Shown here: one piece after another, positions 8,582-16,784 of the stretch | Position numbering within the stretch: position 1 is the stretch's first letter | Layout of the letters: each line of letters starts with the position of its first letter | NCBI GenBank assembly: GCA_013202335.1 | Contig: JABMQR010000169.1 | Coordinates: 1-33,167, forward strand | Origin: Bacteroidota bacterium | Lineage (GTDB): Bacteria > Spirochaetota > Spirochaetia > JABMQR01 | Length of the DNA stretch: 33,167 nt | Direction of reading: 5' to 3' | The notes under the pieces: model-generated | The model's database searches: none | What the model saw: only the letters and a program-made list of their open reading frames with translations | Told to the model about the DNA's origin: nothing | Position numbers and translations under genes: made by a program

Positions 8582-9466
8582 CTACACCTCCCAGGGTGGA
8601 AGTTCCGGCAGATATGTCTGGAACTCATCTATAAGTGCCTGTTCATAGGCGCCTGCATAGGATTTATCGAAAAACCTGTCCAGACCCTCACTATACAACC
8701 GCTCCCATGACGCATCTTCATTACTCGGATTAATCGGGTAAAAAAGTACATTATTCTCTTTCGCTGCTTTCAGATCTCCCGGAGCATCCCCTACCATGAG
8801 GATCTGATCAAGCGGGTATTTCCCCACAGCGGCAAAAGCAATATGCTCTGTTTTGGTTCCCATCTCCTGCCCGGCAATTACTTTGACATACTTATCAATG
8901 CCGTGCTCCGTCCACTCCCGGCTAAGTGCCTCAAACGGAGTCTGGGAAACAACAATCATATCTGCTGAATCATCTACTTTTTCGAGACACTCGCGCACAA
9001 AAGGAAAAGGAGGAATACCATGAACCATCCGTTCTATGGTGCTATTAACAGAAATTGAATAGTCATAGACAATATCAAATTCCGGGGCTTTATTAGTCTC
9101 CATCTCTTTAAGGAGAGCCGGATTCCCCAGCTTTGTTTCCCGTTGAATCCAGCTTCTCAGTTCAGCCAGTTTTGGAACCTCCGTCCCTCTTTTTACTACT
9201 TCAGGTTTCCGTTCCAATAAATCCAGAGCCCATATCACCGCAAGAAACCGGTTGCATCCCCGCATCTTCGAGTAGAGATTTACAAAGTCCCAAACCTCTC
9301 TGCTGTATCGTGAAACCGACTGCAGTCCAAATTTTTCAATAAAATTAGGGCAGAAACACTCTTTATGCTTAATCTCCATGGTATCAAACACACATCCATC
9401 AGAATCCAATCCAATAAAGAACTGTTTTTCCGGTTTTAAATCATGCAGTTTTTTTGCGGGATTCAT
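8582..9466 (-). CDS. HAD-superfamily hydrolase
   Basis: A 294 aa haloacid-dehalogenase phosphatase. Motif I is FIGLDSDGCVFDT with nucleophile Asp21 and acid Asp23. A long helical cap follows (residues about 30-155), then motif II VVSQTP and motif IV MVGDAPGDLKAAKEN. It should hydrolyse a phosphorylated small molecule in the cytoplasm; the cap is longer than in beta-phosphoglucomutase-type enzymes and the substrate is unknown. First gene of the leftward operon, with GAAAGGA 7 bases before the ATG; its final codons form the ribosome binding site of the LarA homologue, so the two are translationally linked. Its place among aldonate and uronate genes suggests it removes phosphate from a sugar-acid phosphate or a misphosphorylated intermediate. 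Confidence 0.85.
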   Translation of the reverse strand: MNPAKKLHDLKPEKQFFIGLDSDGCVFDTMEIKHKECFCPNFIEKFGLQSVSRYSREVWDFVNLYSKMRGCNRFLAVIWALDLLERKPEVVKRGTEVPKLAELRSWIQRETKLGNPALLKEMETNKAPEFDIVYDYSISVNSTIERMVHGIPPFPFVRECLEKVDDSADMIVVSQTPFEALSREWTEHGIDKYVKVIAGQEMGTKTEHIAFAAVGKYPLDQILMVGDAPGDLKAAKENNVLFYPINPSNEDASWERLYSEGLDRFFDKSYAGAYEQALIDEFQTYLPELPPWEV

Positions 9467-9507
9467 AGCAACATCCTTTCAATTTTGTTTTTCGTAAGAT
9501 ATTGAAA

Positions 9508-9537
9508 GTTTTACCATACTCTCCTCGCTTTCGTCAA
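9508..9537 (-). promoter_or_regulatory. Promoter candidate for the HAD-larA-gnd operon
   Basis: Minus strand: TTGACG (9537-9532), 18-base spacer, TAAAAC (9513-9508) preceded by TGG, an extended -10 element. It lies 40-70 bases before the HAD start. Confidence 0.5.
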
Positions 9538-9541
9538 TATA

Positions 9542-9593
9542 GATATAAACAATTCTAGAAGATACTTATATCCTTATAATATAAGTTTATATC
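9542..9593. promoter_or_regulatory. Nested dyads in the divergent control region (candidate DeoR operator)
   Basis: GATATAAAC at 9542-9550 is perfectly inverted as GTTTATATC at 9585-9593. A second perfect dyad lies inside: CTTATAT (9565-9571) and ATATAAG (9579-9585). Both lie between the two divergent promoter candidates, the natural place for sites of the DeoR-type regulator encoded next door. Confidence 0.55.
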
Positions 9594-9621
9594 AATCCTT
9601 CAAACGAACGTAGGAAGAATA

Positions 9622-9650
9622 TTGACAAATCTCTTCTCAGACTGTATTCT
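9622..9650 (+). promoter_or_regulatory. Promoter candidate for the deoR-pfp-uxuB-uxaC-uxaE operon
   Basis: TTGACA (9622-9627), 17-base spacer and TATTCT (9645-9650): a perfect -35 and four of six matches in the -10, 25 bases before the regulator start. Confidence 0.65.
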
Positions 9651-9675
9651 CATTAACGAAAGGAAATGAAACCGT

Positions 9676-10431
9676 ATGTATATTGCACGACACGAAAAAA
9701 TTCTAAAAATACTCTCTCTTCTCAGGGAAATATCAGTCCCTGATTTATCTGAAAGACTGGCAGTTTCCGAAGTGACAATAAGAAAAGATCTAACTGCACT
9801 TGAAAACATGGGCTGCCTTATAAGAACTCACGGCGGGGCAACGATTGCCGAAGATTTCAGACTAATTAAAACAATAGATATACGGCAGAGAGAAAACCTC
9901 AACGCAAAACAGGCAATAGCCGTTAAAGCAAAAGAGTTGATAAGTAACGGCGATACTGTCTATCTTGATTCGGGAAGTACCTGCCTGATGATAGCCAGAG
10001 AGATTCGTGACATGAATTTACATGTAATAACCAACTCCATCGACATTATGGCGGAATTATCCGGAGCACAGAATATACTCCTGTACTCCCTGGGCGGCAG
10101 CTATCGCAAAGAATCAGGCACATTCATCGGACCTGCTGCAGTAAAGAATCTGAAAGAGTTTCAATTCAGCATCTGTTTTCTTGGTGCTACCGGATTTTCA
10201 AAACAGGGAATTTTTTCATCTCAGAATATTGTTGAATCAGAGATGAAGCGGCAGGCTCTTTTAAATTCAACCAGAAAAGTTGTTGCAGCTGATTCATCAA
10301 AATTCGGTATAAGTGCTTTCTCCATATTTGCCCGACCTGAAGACATCGATATTTTGGTAACAGACAGCTCTTTTACAGGAGCCGAAAGCCTTGCTGAACA
10401 TGAAATTGAGACCATTAAAGCATCTAAATAA
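9676..10431 (+). CDS. DeoR-family transcriptional regulator
   Basis: A 251 aa DeoR/GlpR-type repressor. The N-terminal winged helix-turn-helix occupies residues about 1-56 (LSERLAVSEVTIRKDLTALENMG, then THGGA, the family signature). The C-terminal sugar-phosphate sensing domain shows DTVYLDSGSTCLMIAREI, then VITNSI and FLGATGFS. Such regulators usually repress sugar or sugar-acid operons and are released by a phosphorylated intermediate. It is the first gene of the rightward uronate operon and divergent from the HAD-larA-gnd operon, so it probably controls both. The dyads at 9542-9593 are its likely sites. Confidence 0.93.
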   Translation: MYIARHEKILKILSLLREISVPDLSERLAVSEVTIRKDLTALENMGCLIRTHGGATIAEDFRLIKTIDIRQRENLNAKQAIAVKAKELISNGDTVYLDSGSTCLMIAREIRDMNLHVITNSIDIMAELSGAQNILLYSLGGSYRKESGTFIGPAAVKNLKEFQFSICFLGATGFSKQGIFSSQNIVESEMKRQALLNSTRKVVAADSSKFGISAFSIFARPEDIDILVTDSSFTGAESLAEHEIETIKASK

Positions 10432-10453
10432 TATTATTTATTGGGGGATAAAA

Positions 10454-11680
10454 TTGAAAGGTAACTGTGTAATAGCTCAAAGCGGCGGACCAACCGCGGT
10501 AATAAACTCCAGTGCATGCGGTGTAATCCAGGCGGCATTAAACCATCCGGAAATCGAGAGTGTTTTTGCTGCGCACAATGGAATTCTGGGTGTGGTGAAT
10601 GAAGACTTCTTTGACCTGCGGAAAGAGTCTTCCGAAGACATCGAAGGATTGCGTACTACTCCTGCCGCCGCTCTTGGGTCCTGCAGATATAAACTAAAAA
10701 CTGAAGAAGACTACAAACGAGTTCTTGAAGTTTTTATCGCCTATAATATTCGTTACTTTTTCTATATTGGCGGTAACGACTCTATGGATACCGCAGATAA
10801 AGTCAACAAACTTGCAGCCCGTACCGGATATGAGTTCAGGGCTATGGGAGTTCCGAAAACCATTGATAATGATCTTGCCTGTACCGATCACTGCCCTGGA
10901 TATGGTAGTGTAATTAAATACCTGGCGACTATGGTAATGGAGGCTGGAAGGGATACTGAAGCTCTCTATACTACTGATACGGTAAATGTAATTGAGGCAA
11001 TGGGAAGAAATGCCGGCTGGATTGCTGCCGGAACCGCTCTGGCTAAACGTAATGATGAAGATGCTCCGCATATCATTCTTCTTCCTGAGGTTCCCTTTGA
11101 TGAAAATGCCTTTATTGCCCGGGTTAAATACTTCCTGAATACGATAGGCCGATGTGTAATTGTAGCCTCAGAAGGTACAAAATATGCTGATGGAACCTAT
11201 ATTGCGGAACAGAAGGGATCCTTTGCTAAAGATGCTTTCGGGCACACCCAGCTTGGAGGCACCGGTCTGTATATAAAAAATCTGGTTGAATCGAAAGCGG
11301 AGGTTAAAGCCCGGTTTGCGATCCCCTCCACCATCCAGAGAACCGGAATGCATTTTGCTTCTCTCACTGATTCAGAAGAGGCCTATGCTGCCGGGAAAAA
11401 AGCTGTTGAACTGGCCGTTCAGGGCGAAAGCGGTAAAATGGTCACTCTTGTCAGGAATGCTTCCAATCCATACGCATGCACCACCGGAACAGCAGAACTA
11501 TCTGAAGTAGCCAACGGAGAAAAACTCTTCCCAAAAGAGTGGATAACTGAAGATGGTTTTTTTGTTACCGAAGAATTTATCAAATATGCACGCCCGCTGA
11601 TAACAGGCGAAGTAAAACCGATTATTGAAGATGGGCTGCCGCGATTTATGCGGTTTAAGCGCATCCCTGTTTCTCTGTAA
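10454..11680 (+). CDS. PPi-type phosphofructokinase homologue
   Basis: A 408 aa member of the phosphofructokinase A superfamily. AQSGGPTAVINSS is the N-terminal phosphoryl-donor loop, GGNDSMDT (106-113) the donor-site motif and VPKTIDND (133-140) the catalytic segment. Asp109 (Gly104 in E. coli PfkA) and Lys135 (Gly124 there) are the two residues that mark pyrophosphate-dependent rather than ATP-dependent enzymes. Asn108 replaces the usual metal-binding Asp of GGDDS, which is unusual. Start is TTG at 10454, chosen because GGGGGA lies 6 bases before it; the frame is open upstream only as an overlap with the regulator. Fructose-6-phosphate is the default substrate, but its position in a uronate operon without any aldonate kinase leaves another phosphoryl acceptor possible. 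Confidence 0.88.
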   Translation: MKGNCVIAQSGGPTAVINSSACGVIQAALNHPEIESVFAAHNGILGVVNEDFFDLRKESSEDIEGLRTTPAAALGSCRYKLKTEEDYKRVLEVFIAYNIRYFFYIGGNDSMDTADKVNKLAARTGYEFRAMGVPKTIDNDLACTDHCPGYGSVIKYLATMVMEAGRDTEALYTTDTVNVIEAMGRNAGWIAAGTALAKRNDEDAPHIILLPEVPFDENAFIARVKYFLNTIGRCVIVASEGTKYADGTYIAEQKGSFAKDAFGHTQLGGTGLYIKNLVESKAEVKARFAIPSTIQRTGMHFASLTDSEEAYAAGKKAVELAVQGESGKMVTLVRNASNPYACTTGTAELSEVANGEKLFPKEWITEDGFFVTEEFIKYARPLITGEVKPIIEDGLPRFMRFKRIPVSL

Positions 11681-11716
11681 TCGAAAGCATCTACTAATAT
11701 TAAGAGAGGTATGAAA

Positions 11717-12532
11717 ATGAATTACGTTCAAGAAATGTTTGGGCTTCAGAACAAAACAGTGATCCTGACAGGCGGCGGCGGGGCAATTGCCGGTGCACTT
11801 GCAGAAGCCTACCTGAATGCCGGTGCAAATGTTGCACTTTGGGATATTAAGCTGGGATTTGCGAAAGCTGCCGCAGACCGCCTCTCCTCAGCTACTGGTA
11901 TATCCGAAAAAATTTTACCCGTTGAAGTTGATGCAATGTCCGAAGACTCTGTCGGACTGGCACTGGAAAAAACTTTTGCAAAGTTTGGTTCAATTGATGT
12001 CCTGGTGAATGCCGCTGGAGGCAATCGGGGAAAAGCTCCATTTGTTGAGACTGATGTAGCCCTTTTTGAAGACATTGTACGTTTAAATCTTGTAGCCGGT
12101 CTCCTGGTTCCCACAAAAGTCACTGCTGCCTGGTGGATAGTGAATAAAAAATCTGGATCAATAATTAATCTGGCATCAATGTCCTCATATATTCCACTAT
12201 CAGGCGTCTGGGCCTATGATGCGGCAAAAGCAGGAGTACTTAATCTTACCATGGCAACAGCAAAAGAATTTGCGGCCGATGGTATCCGGGTAAACGCTCT
12301 GGCTCCTGGATTCTTTATCGGAAAACAGAACCGGGCACTCCTTATCGATGAGAATACCGGGGATCTTACTCCTCGTGGAAACGATGTGATAAACCATACT
12401 CCATTTGGTCGGTTTGGGGATGTCTCTGAACTGGCCGGGGCTGCACTTTTTCTTGCAAGTGATAAAGCCGCCGGGTTTATTACAGGTGTCACTCTTCCGG
12501 TAGATGGCGGATACCTGGTTCATAACATTTAA
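11717..12532 (+). CDS. uxuB: Short-chain dehydrogenase, UxuB (YjmF)-type fructuronate reductase
   Basis: A 271 aa short-chain dehydrogenase/reductase. The nucleotide site TGGGGAIAGALAEAYL is near the N terminus, followed by LVNAAGGN, catalytic Ser and YDAAKAG (Tyr-x-x-x-Lys), and the C-terminal block RVNALAPGFF then HTPFGRFGDVSELAGAALFL. The PRGxxxxxHTPxGRFG stretch is typical of the SDR that reduces fructuronate to D-mannonate in Bacillus-type uronate pathways. Gluconate 5-dehydrogenase-like activity is the main alternative. ATG 11717 is used since GAGAGG is 7 bases away; the ATG at 11711 would be only one base from it. It is followed 16 bases later by uxaC, supporting the uronate role. Confidence 0.8.
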   Translation: MNYVQEMFGLQNKTVILTGGGGAIAGALAEAYLNAGANVALWDIKLGFAKAAADRLSSATGISEKILPVEVDAMSEDSVGLALEKTFAKFGSIDVLVNAAGGNRGKAPFVETDVALFEDIVRLNLVAGLLVPTKVTAAWWIVNKKSGSIINLASMSSYIPLSGVWAYDAAKAGVLNLTMATAKEFAADGIRVNALAPGFFIGKQNRALLIDENTGDLTPRGNDVINHTPFGRFGDVSELAGAALFLASDKAAGFITGVTLPVDGGYLVHNI

Positions 12533-12548
12533 TTTTCAGGAGAATCAC

Positions 12549-13970
12549 ATGAAACCCTTTATGGATGACAACTTTCTTCTTTCCACAAAACCTGCTGAAG
12601 TTCTCTATCATGAATACGCTAAAAAGATGCCAATTTTTGATTACCACTGCCACCTGCCGATCCAGGATATTGCTGAGAATCGAAATTTTCTCAATTTAAC
12701 ACAAATCTGGCTCAACGGCGACCACTACAAATGGCGGGCTATGCGGGCAAATGGCATAGACGAGGAATTGATAACCGGTTCAGCATCAGATATTGATAAA
12801 TTTTGTGCATGGGCAGCAACTGTTCCCAAGACTATTGGAAACCCTCTTTATCACTGGACACATCTGGAACTCCGAAGATATTTCGGAATTTCAGAACTGC
12901 TGTCTGCTGAAACTGCGGTAAGTATCTTTGAGAAAACAGCTGCTATGCTTGCAAAGAAGGAATTTTCAGTACAAAATCTCCTAAAAAGCTCTATGGTCAG
13001 AGCAGCCTGTACAACCGATGATCCCATTGATTCTCTTGAGCATCATAAAAAACTGGCTGAAAACCCGGGCTTTCATACGAAAATACTGCCGACCTTCCGT
13101 CCTGATAAAGCTTTGAATTTCGGCAGCCCAAAAGAACTCAACACCTATCTGGATTCTCTTTCAACCGTTTCGGGTATAAGGATTACCAGTTTCTCATCCT
13201 ATATTGAAGCCCTGAAAAACAGACATGATTATTTTCACAATGCTGGATGCCGATTGGCAGACCATGCAATATTTAAACCCGTATACCGCGAAGCATCTAC
13301 AGAAAAAATAGAGACTGCCTTCACAGCGGTCCGCTCCGGGAAAATCCTATCTGATGATGATATAGAAATCCTCTCTACTGCTGCTTTACAGCAAATCGGC
13401 AAAATGCATGCTGCCGGGGACTGGGTTATGCAGATGCATATTGGGGCTTTAAGAAACAACAATACCCGGATGAAAAACCTGATTGGAGCTGATACAGGCT
13501 ATGACTCTGTGGCCGACAACCCCATAGCAGCACCCCTTGCTAAATTCCTCGACAGCCTTGATAGTATTGGAAAGCTCCCAAAAATAATTCTTTACTCACT
13601 CAACCCCAACGATAACTACACACTGGGTACCATGACCGGCAACTTTCAGGACGGTATTATTCCCGGTAAATTACAGCTTGGTTCTGCCTGGTGGTTTAAC
13701 GATCAGAAAGAGGGAATGGAACTGCAGCTCTCTGCACTGGCTAATCTTGGACTGCTCTCCCGATTTGTCGGCATGCTGACAGATTCAAGAAGCTTCCTTT
13801 CCTATCCACGACATGAGTATTTCAGAAGAATCCTCTGCAATTTTCTCGGTGAATTAATGGAAAACGGAGAGGCTCCCGATGACTTTATACTTATCGGGCA
13901 AATGGTTCAGGATATCTGCTATAACAATGCAGTCAATTATTTTGGGATTTCCATCCCGGAAAACTTATAA
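12549..13970 (+). CDS. uxaC: Uronate isomerase
   Basis: Converts D-galacturonate to D-tagaturonate and D-glucuronate to D-fructuronate. The 473 aa length and sequence fit the amidohydrolase-related family: FDYHCHLP (His33, His35), WMQMHIGALRNNNTRM with the conserved His-Ile-Gly-Ala-Xaa-Arg-Asn block, GSAWWFNDQKEGM, and LTDSRSFLSYPRHEYFRR near the end. Start 12549 is preceded by AGGAG at 6-base spacing. It lies between the UxuB-like dehydrogenase and uxaE with gaps of only 16 and 14 bases, so it is co-transcribed and forms the entry step of the uronate pathway. Confidence 0.97.
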   Translation: MKPFMDDNFLLSTKPAEVLYHEYAKKMPIFDYHCHLPIQDIAENRNFLNLTQIWLNGDHYKWRAMRANGIDEELITGSASDIDKFCAWAATVPKTIGNPLYHWTHLELRRYFGISELLSAETAVSIFEKTAAMLAKKEFSVQNLLKSSMVRAACTTDDPIDSLEHHKKLAENPGFHTKILPTFRPDKALNFGSPKELNTYLDSLSTVSGIRITSFSSYIEALKNRHDYFHNAGCRLADHAIFKPVYREASTEKIETAFTAVRSGKILSDDDIEILSTAALQQIGKMHAAGDWVMQMHIGALRNNNTRMKNLIGADTGYDSVADNPIAAPLAKFLDSLDSIGKLPKIILYSLNPNDNYTLGTMTGNFQDGIIPGKLQLGSAWWFNDQKEGMELQLSALANLGLLSRFVGMLTDSRSFLSYPRHEYFRRILCNFLGELMENGEAPDDFILIGQMVQDICYNNAVNYFGISIPENL

Positions 13971-13984
13971 AGGAAACAGTATAC

Positions 13985-15235
13985 ATGATAAAATTAGGCA
14001 AGTACTCATTGGGTACTGGTGACAGATTCGGCAAACAGGGAAAAGCTCAATTACAGGCCGTTATCGAGGCAAAAAAGCTGGGGGTGGATATTTCCATCGT
14101 TTGGAACAAATCATACAGGGAACACACAATAATCCACACAGACCCAGCGAGTGTCCGGATAGAGGCAGATTCAGCCGTTCAGGAGTCTGGTTGGAGTGGA
14201 GCATACTATGTGGATGCAGATCACATAAACATCGATAGTGTTGATTTATTCATTGAGACCTCTGATTTTTTCACACTCGATGTTGCAGATTATACCGGAA
14301 TACCGGCTTCTCAGGTCGATACTGAAAAGTTTGTATCAAAATATTTACCGCTATGCGGCGTTATTTCTATTCCCGACATAGATAAACCGTTGGAAATAAC
14401 AGAAAATAAAATCAGGTATGCTGCAGAACGCTATCTGCTGGCAGTACAAAAAGCAGGAGAGATCTACCGAAAGATTGAAGCAAAAAAAGGCGTTGGTAAT
14501 TTTATTACAGAAGTTTCCATGGACGAGACTGATATACCGCAAACCCCGGAAGAACTCCTTTTCATTTTGGCAGCCATTTCAGACGAGGGAATTCCTGCAC
14601 AAACGATAGCACCTAAATTCACCGGCCGTTTTAACAAAGGTGTTGATTATATTGGTGACCTTGAGAAATTTGAGAAGGAGTTTAATGAAGATATTTGCAT
14701 CATTTCCTACGCAGTAAAACACTTCAATCTCCCGGTAAATCTGAAATTAAGCATCCATTCCGGTAGTGATAAATTTTCCATCTATCCAATAATGAGAAGA
14801 GCTATAAGAAAATATAATGCAGGACTACATGTAAAAACAGCTGGTACGACATGGCTTGAAGAGATAATAGGTCTGGCCGAATCAGGTTCTGAGGGTACTA
14901 CCCTGGCAAAGGATATTTATCGGGACTCAAGCAATCGATACGATGAGCTGACCGGGCCGTATGCAGCAGTTATAGATATTGATAAACAGCAGCTGCCTAC
15001 TCCGGATGAGTTTGACCAGTGGACAGGAAATATGATAACTGATGCAGTCCGGCATGACCTGAATAATCCGGCATACAATCTGCATATACGACAGTTACTT
15101 CATGTAGGATATAAAGTTGCTGCAGAGATGGGAACCCGGTACAGTGAAGCCCTCAGGGAACACCGGGAGGTCATTGGGAAGAATGTTACTGAAAATTTAT
15201 GGGAAAGGCATATTAAAAGAATATTTTTCTCATAA
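13985..15235 (+). CDS. uxaE: Tagaturonate epimerase (UxaE)
   Basis: A 416 aa protein that begins with GKYSLGTGDRFGKQGKAQLQA, characteristic of UxaE, the tagaturonate/fructuronate 3-epimerase first described from Thermotoga. It merges the galacturonate branch into the glucuronate branch without UxaA/UxaB. Other conserved parts are the central TIAPKFTGRFNKGVDYIGD and the C-terminal MGTRYSEALREH. The ribosome binding site AAAGGA precedes the ATG. It is the last gene of the rightward operon; the stop codon sits in an imperfect dyad (15227-15250) not followed by Ts, so termination there is uncertain. Confidence 0.88.
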   Translation: MIKLGKYSLGTGDRFGKQGKAQLQAVIEAKKLGVDISIVWNKSYREHTIIHTDPASVRIEADSAVQESGWSGAYYVDADHINIDSVDLFIETSDFFTLDVADYTGIPASQVDTEKFVSKYLPLCGVISIPDIDKPLEITENKIRYAAERYLLAVQKAGEIYRKIEAKKGVGNFITEVSMDETDIPQTPEELLFILAAISDEGIPAQTIAPKFTGRFNKGVDYIGDLEKFEKEFNEDICIISYAVKHFNLPVNLKLSIHSGSDKFSIYPIMRRAIRKYNAGLHVKTAGTTWLEEIIGLAESGSEGTTLAKDIYRDSSNRYDELTGPYAAVIDIDKQQLPTPDEFDQWTGNMITDAVRHDLNNPAYNLHIRQLLHVGYKVAAEMGTRYSEALREHREVIGKNVTENLWERHIKRIFFS

Positions 15236-15334
15236 TCAGATTATAGAGAAAACTAATTTCCAATCTGTTCTTCTCAAACTGTAGAAGTTACAGTACACTA
15301 TTCTTAGAATATATTTTTAATTCAGGAACAATCA

Positions 15335-16661
15335 ATGACTGCAGCAGTAAAATGGTTTACATTGGATACGGTCGGCAAACTTTTTCCAGCAATTGAGAGT
15401 ATGCAGAGAACAGAAACCTTCAGAGTTTCAGTAACCTTAAAAGAGCATATCGATATAGCAATACTTCAGGAAGCATTAAATTGTTCAATCCAAAGGTTCC
15501 CTTGTTTTAAAGTCAGACTTCGCAATGGGTTTTTTTGGTATTATCTTGAACAAAACAATAAATTGCCGATTGTCGAGGCTGATACTGTAATGCCAAGCCG
15601 TAGAATTGACCGGGAAAAAAGTAATGACTACCTTTTTAGAGTTTTTTATAAAGAAAACAGGATTGCAATTGATTTTTTCCATGCTATTGCTGATGAAACC
15701 GGTGGATTAACCTTCCTCAAGACACTTACTACTGAATACTTAAAACGAAAACACAAGGGTCTTCAAATCCCTTATACGAATGGAGTATACAACTGTGCAG
15801 AGGATCCACATCCGGAAGAATCCGAAGACGCCTACAAGCGGTATTACCAGGGGCTTCTGAAAAGAAAAGTCAAAATGCCCAGAGTCTTTCATCTTTCCGG
15901 AAAAAAAGAACCTGGACACATATTTCATGTTACAACCGGTATTGTTGCAGTTGCGGATTTAAAAGAACAGGCAAAAAAAATTGAACGTTTCAATTACAGA
16001 ATATATTGCATCAGTTCTTGCTTTTTCATTATACCAAATACAAAATAAAAAAAGAAAAAAGCAGTCTCATAAACCAATCCGTGCCTCAGTCCCGATTAAT
16101 ATGAGACAAATATATCCCTCAAAAACACTTCGTAATTTTACTCTTTATATCACCCCGGGGATTGATCCTAATCTTGGAGAGTATACTTTTAAAGAGATCT
16201 TGAACCAAATGCATCATGCTTTACGATATGAAATGAACGAAAAATTTCTTTCAGCAACGTTAAGCAACAACGTCTTCCTCGGGGAGCATCCTCTCATCAG
16301 ATTTACCCCACGTATAATAAAAGATAAAATGATGCTCTTTGCCTATAAAAATTTTGGTGAAAACCAATACTCCACCACAATATCAAATCTGGGAAATGTA
16401 ATTTTACCTGAGAGTATGCGTCCTTATGTTAAACGTATGAACTTCAATCTGCCCCCCAATAGAATCAATCTCAGCTCATCAACTATGACAAGCTATGGAA
16501 AACACCTCTATCTAACCATAACCAGTGTGCTTCGGGAACCCTTGCTGGAAAAAGAGGTATTTTCTTTTTTTCATAAGGAAGGCATTCCCATAACATTAGA
16601 GGCTAATAACAACCGGAAGATTTTATCAAACGCAGATGCAACCCCAACCACTGCTTGGTAA
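15335..16661 (+). pseudogene. CAT-like/condensation-superfamily acyltransferase, frameshifted at an A8 run
   Basis: Two frames together encode one protein of about 440 aa that matches the intact paralogue at 25221-26492 along its whole length (KWFTLDTVGKLFPAIES versus KWFRLDTSGNLYPAVES; VSITEYIASVLAFSLYQIQ versus VSITEYITAVFVYALYQLQ). The break is in GC followed by eight As at 15973-15980: dropping one A restores ADLKEQAKKLNVSITEYI. The acyltransferase His motif reads HAIADE (His116, Asp120), whereas the intact paralogue has HALTDG. This could be a true pseudogene, a slippery tract giving some full-length product, or a sequencing error. The ribosome binding site AGGAA and ATG at 15335 are intact. 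Substrate unknown; such proteins resemble alcohol acetyltransferases and condensation domains. Confidence 0.8.
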
Positions 16662-16684
16662 AAAAAACCTCTATTTGGTTTTTT
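16662..16684 (+). terminator. Terminator after the broken acyltransferase gene
   Basis: AAAAAACC (16662-16669) pairs with GGTTTTTT (16677-16684) around a 7-base loop, directly after the stop codon. AT-rich but perfectly placed. Confidence 0.65.
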
Positions 16685-16751
16685 CAGCCTGAAGAATCCA
16701 CTTTTTTTCATCAAACCTTAGATATTAGGTCACCTCACCTCATTTAATTTT

Positions 16752-16769
16752 TTGGCATGGTTTATGCTA
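16752..16769 (+). promoter_or_regulatory. Sigma-54 promoter of the psp operon
   Basis: TTGGCATGGTTTATGCTA matches the sigma-54 consensus YTGGCACG-N4-TTGCW, with the invariant GG (16754-16755) and GC (16766-16767) separated by exactly 10 bases. Transcription would start at about 16779. PspA operons are sigma-54-dependent in enterobacteria, so context agrees. No bEBP gene such as pspF is in the window. Confidence 0.75.
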
Positions 16770-16784
16770 TATGTAAGTATATAC

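Noticed and set aside
15227..15250. Terminator after uxaE
   Set aside because: The dyad TTCTCATAATC/GATTATAGAGAA is clear but overlaps the stop codon and has no T-run after it.
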